From Tachypleus tridentatus (Eukaryota > Arthropoda > Merostomata > Xiphosura > Limulidae), in assembly GCF_004210375.1 (NCBI RefSeq), contig NC_134830.1, positions 45,885,094 through 45,949,093 on the forward strand: a DNA stretch of 64,000 bases. Direction: 5' to 3'. Within the stretch, counting starts at the first letter, position 1. Each line of letters opens with the position of its first letter. Shown piece after piece: positions 54,801 through 60,800 of this stretch. The notes beneath the pieces were generated by a model. That model was not told the origin of the DNA, did not search any database, and worked only from the letters and a program-made list of their open reading frames with translations. Both the position numbers and the translations under genes were made by a program.

Positions 54801-57800
54801 CATCACAGTAAAAATGTGAAATTCCACCATAGTTAAATATTTTTATACCAAAAAAGAATCATCAATGAACAGAAGGAGTTAGTTTTACTTTTGTAATTAA
54901 AACTGAAAACAACAATATTTATAACCACAAGACATGGTCAACATGGTGTTTATCTTGAAAAAAAAGTTCCTATTATTATCTAACAATCTGATTATCAAGC
55001 ATGAAGTTTATTTGTTAAGTGTTGAAAAATTGGTTATACAGTGAATAACTTAAAAAGTAAACTGTGACTTCTAAAATAAAACTTGGTTTTATCAACATAT
55101 TCTAATTCTATAGTTACAGAATTCATTCAAATTTTGCCCATTTCAATTTCAACTCCTTTATAAAGTTTACAATAATTATATCAAACAGTACAAAAATGAA
55201 GATATGCAACTTCTAACATTAAAAAAGTGTACTAAGGTACATGGATCAGCTGAGAAGACACTAATAAAGAGGTAATACATGAAGGTTTGAGCTTTAAGGT
55301 GAAAATATAAACCAAACACCACCAATGCTTGTAACTCTCAAGCCCAAAACATTCTTTAGTTTGAACGCAAGCAGATAGGATGTGAATTCAAGATTTTATC
55401 AATATGTATGTAAAAAAAATGTAATTAATAAATAAGTAAGAAAAGGCTAAACATAACCTTTTCTTTCTTTAGTGATTTGGTTATTGTTTTCATTACTTAA
55501 ATTTTACAATGATGCAGAATTCATCATCTTCTCTTGAGTATTATTTATATGTCATCAGAAGTCAAAATCACTATTTTAGTGCACCTAGATTAAATAATTA
55601 AAAAGTGAAATCTCTTTAAATGCTATAACACATTATTTAGTTTTACTGCTAATATAATCAAGCACTGAACTGCAGGTGAGAGAAGCATATACACCTTTTT
55701 GAATAATTTATTATAAAAAAATAAAAATATATCAAACTGTATATTTCTATTTGATTTTATATGATTGTAAAAAAATGTAATTTTCTCAGAATGTTTCAAA
55801 AATAAGGATCTTTCAATGTAGAAAAACACTACCTATCAGTATGTAGTGAAATACAGAATAAATAATAGTTCCAAACCTCAAAACTGATGTTGTTGTGTGA
55901 GCAACAATATTACTAGAAATGCTGAAGTTCTCCATTGTTACCATTGCTCGTAAAGGTAAGTAGAGTGGCCTAAACAAAACAAAAATGAAACTCTGAGGAC
56001 ATATATGTAAAAACTGCTTAAAAGTGGAAATGTCCATGATATAAAGAAATCCACATTAAAATTTTCATCTTATTGAATAAACTCCGATATTATAGTATAA
56101 CTTTGTCAACAAAGTTTACAGTGTATACTGAAAACATACTAAAACAACAAAAGTTATAAAACATAGTTTTTATATTGAGAAACAAAGTAACAAAGTTTAA
56201 GGAGAAAAAATCAAATAAAGAAGAATCTCATGTATGCCAACATTAAAAAAAAAATTATAATAAATCATCTTTAAATCAATAGTGTTGTTTAAAAGTCTCT
56301 ATGCCTCACACTAAAGACAATATAATAATTAAAGCTACTATTAGAAGTTAAGGAAAAGCACAGACTGAAATTTATCTTTATCACGAAATATTCCAATCAA
56401 CAAAATTTTAAAGGTTTTTCCATAATTATTACATTATCACTGAGCAAAATCATAAGTAAGGTTTAGAAGTTCTTGACAGTGTTGTCATCAAAGAAGTTTT
56501 AAGACAGATGTTCAGTGATCTGTATATTTGAAGAAATATGCAAAAACAGGACACAACTGAAACATGCTTGCACTTTTAATTATTCATGAAAAGTATTTAA
56601 ACCAAGCAACTTTTCTTATTTATCCCACTGCTTTCAAGGATTCAGTTATTACACTAAATTTATTTTAATTTTATGAAAAAAAAAAGCTTCAATGCAAGAC
56701 GATCTGTATTAGTTCTATGGTGAATAAATTAGAATTACATTTATAATTATATAATTCCTAACCTGTAATCTATAGCACAGCTCCACAAATGCAAATGTAG
56801 TTCTGTAACAATAGTTGGAGGCACATAGCCAGCAACAGGGTAGTCAACTACATCAAAGAAGTCAATGCACTGAGTCAGCCAACTTTCTGGAGTAGATGTC
56901 ATTCTGTGACGTAGCGTAGCTCCTTGTATCCCCAAGGCCACTTTCAGAGTCTGAGAATAATACAGAATAACATCCCACAAAGTCTTGATAAATCTTCATA
57001 ATAAACAATACATAAAAATTAAAACAATTCAACATTTTGATTTTAGAGATTGTTGCAGTTACTTAGGCTGGTGATTCTTGTTTTAAAATTTAAACTTAAC
57101 TTGTAAAAATCTTATTAACTATCTCATCTATATACCAGCCTGATAAAAGCTAATGTGTGTTACATCACTTCATGCTCAATTTCTCGATACAGGAATAATA
57201 AAAACCACAATGCATTTATCCAGATAAAATAGTTCAATTACTATCTGCCCATTATGATTTTAGTGAGGGAGGTTCAAGAGGGCCAAGAAATCTTATAAGC
57301 ACAGTGAGTATTGGTGTAATAAGCCTACAGCCAAGTGCAAAAATGTATCATGAAAATAAAAATATTGGTTCAGTTTTAAACTTAAATTGTTTCTAAAATA
57401 AGGTATTTTCTGCTATGTTCCCAATGTTTTTAAATGAAAAATAAATCTCTTTACTCAATGGAGATTCTAAGTTAAGTAAACAACAAATATTTCTCTAATT
57501 TTGTTGTTTATAGATATTTTATAAGTTCATTACATGGACTAACAACAATATTAGGTTATATTTTTACTGTTAAGCAGCATGACATAAAAGCTATTGTTGA
57601 AGCATAGTGTTACCAAAATGCACTGGCTTTTTTATATATTAGTTGTTAATCCAACTGATTTATACCGGTAATTATTCTATGAACATACCACAAATTTATT
57701 CCATAAATTATTTTATTTTTGATTGGTTCATAAATGAATATACCAATCTCTGACTACCTTGACTGCACTTTTCTTCCTTTTAATTATTGGTAACTTTTAT

Positions 57801-60800
57801 TATTATGGGCTATTTAATATTTGAATATAAATATTTTTTTTTCTCATAAAAACGTTTCTACAGTAGGACATGACTGTATTTCACCTTAAATTAATTTAAA
57901 CTTTTTATGGTATTAAGGTTTTGCTGTATAGGTTTTCTTAGATGCTGCAATATAACATAGCGGAGATGCAATCTCAAACACAAATTGGACATTGTATGTA
58001 TATACATACTAAAATTTAGCAGCAAAAAATTTTACAAATAATAAAAGTTTACTTCTTAGATACACTTTTGGGCAAGATACTCAATGTTTTATTGGTGTAT
58101 AATATCAAAGCTAAAAAGTATGATATTTATTAGAGTAATAAACATGGTGAGGCACCAAAATCAGATTGAAGATAATATTAAATATTACACTCTTTCAAAT
58201 ATTAATGACATTTTACATATTAGGTTTATCTATATATATTGTTAAAATCTCAGTAATTTAAGTTATATAATACCTATTTCAAAAAATTAATTGGTGTATA
58301 ATCCAATTAAAGTTTAATTAATCCATTAAGGTTTAAGAAAATAAAACCTTTATATCAAAGGAAAGAAACCAATACCTTTGTGCTGCAGATGTTTCTTTGA
58401 TCATTATTTTGAAGTTAAGCATACATTAAGCAGACCACAGTAATCGTTATTATTACAATAAACGCATTAAAAAGATGAAGTTGTTTTTTATACATGGCAA
58501 GATTAATATCCAGGTTTTATGCAGTAAAGTCGTTAAAGTAACATTATGCAGTAAACAAATGAAATACAAACTTTTATGATTCATTTTTTCTAGTAATAAC
58601 CAAGAGAAATGTTTGTTGAGGAGAAAACTGCTCTTTATTTCTGTAAAAGTTCCTCAATAAATTAAAATAACACAAGATGCAATTTCTGTTTATATGAGTT
58701 CAAAAATATTCTACACCATATCTACGACACCTCATAACTAGTCTATCCAATATAGTTATACTTTCAACTTACTTTTATGGCCTGAGCTTCATCTAAGTTG
58801 ATTCCTATTGATAATGTCATCATGTCCAAGCTGTCCCCACCAACACCAATTACACTGTTCTGTGACATAAGCACACCTGGTTCTGAACGATACACTGTAG
58901 AGTAGAGGTGAGAGGGAATCACTAACTGTGCAGGTTTCAACTTTCCACGTTCAGGGCTGGTTGATAACATTCCTGCAATAAATAAACCTCAACTGTTGTA
59001 TAAATATTTTTACAAAACAAACTCAATTCAAACATTACCCCAGTTGATGTGTGTGTTTGTGTGTTTTCTTATAACAAAGCCACATCGGGTTATCTGCTGA
59101 GTACACCGAGGGGAATTGACCCTCAGTTGATAAAGCATCATGTAGTCACTTTACAATTATGTGAAATATGTACAAGCTTAACCTATGTAAACTAGATGAT
59201 AAAAAAATATTCTTTGGAAATCTAAAATGTCTAACTTTATTTTGACACTACCTAGAGTAGCAGTTTTTTTTTGACATTCCTGAAATTAATAACTGAATGA
59301 TAACTTACTGGAAGGTACAGAATAATAAATTTGAAATAATTTATTTAAATCATGCTAACTAATCCTTTTCCAGTTTTTCAGTGATATACTTCAGACACAT
59401 GAAGACTCCTTGTTTCACCTGTACAAGTTCCAGTGGAGATCATCTTGGAAAAGTACGCATGTGATCCATCATTTACAGTGACCCTTTTGCTATGGGTCAT
59501 GCGTCAATGACTATGTTATCACATTTGTTGATTTGCATTAACAATTTTATAAAACTACTATTTTATGAATTTATGTCAATAAGTTTGAAATCAAATTGTA
59601 GATTATAATTCAAATTTTAATTTTATATACAGGAGTTAATTTCTTAATTTAAAAGTAAATATCAAAATAACACACCTATATGCAGATTTTAGTGAGTCAT
59701 GTGGTATGTTGAATGCAACACTGTTTAAAATTAGATGTTTGTGATGTCAAAATTCTAAGAATATAATTTTGTACAAATTAGGAACTTGTAATATTTACAA
59801 CCTAGAATATAAAATAAGAACCTCATGTCATTATATTTTGTTGAGATATGGTTTATGTAATAAATCAAACACTATGGCCCCATTCAACTATTTCAATTTT
59901 TGAAATAGTCCTTTATATATTCTTACTACAGTATATGATACGTAAATAACCAATCAACAGCATAGAATGTCCCCAGAGAGGTATCTTCAGCCATTTTAAT
60001 CGTTAAATGGCTACCACATTCTTTTGATCAAAGTTTTCAAGGAGGTAGGTTGTGTCTTTAGTATGTTCAAAATTCCATATTTTTTAAAATCTAAATATAT
60101 CTTAGTTACTAAGCTTAATAAATTATAGTGGAATTTTATGGTATCAATGTAGTTATTAATGATTTTTTGGTTATTCAACTGTATAAATAAAACCTAAAAA
60201 TATTGTTTGATATTCTCCATGTGTGAAATTTTAAAAGGCTTAAAAACCCATGTCCAGCAGCAACAAAGTACAAAGATTGTAGCAAGATGAGATAATTTTT
60301 TGCTTTACGTTTTGATTTATTGTTCTACATTTTGAGAAAAATAAGTTTAATAATTTATTTCTAAATAGTAATAATCTATATACATATATGTGATGTAAAA
60401 TATTGAAATGTGACTCCATATTACAAAATACTAGTCCACTAAAACACAGTTAAGATAGAAAAGACTAAAGGTCATTTTTATATCACTGGATACATAACAA
60501 GAGTGCACATGCACTGCATCAATGCAAGATATGTAATGTTAGCAAGGCATGACTGGAAGGTTAATATATAGCATTATGAAACTTGAGCTACTTAGACTAA
60601 AATTTGTATTTTTTGTGTTATAATATGTAGTCATTCTAGCATGATAAAAGCATAATTTATATTTATTTTCTAACTTTTTTATATGATGGTTGTGAGGTTG
60701 GTCAAGTGACAAACCCCGAATAGTTAAGGTATAGAAAATAACATAAAACAAAGTCTTACTGACAACAAATGTCTGAAATGTATTTAGGATGTTTTACAGA

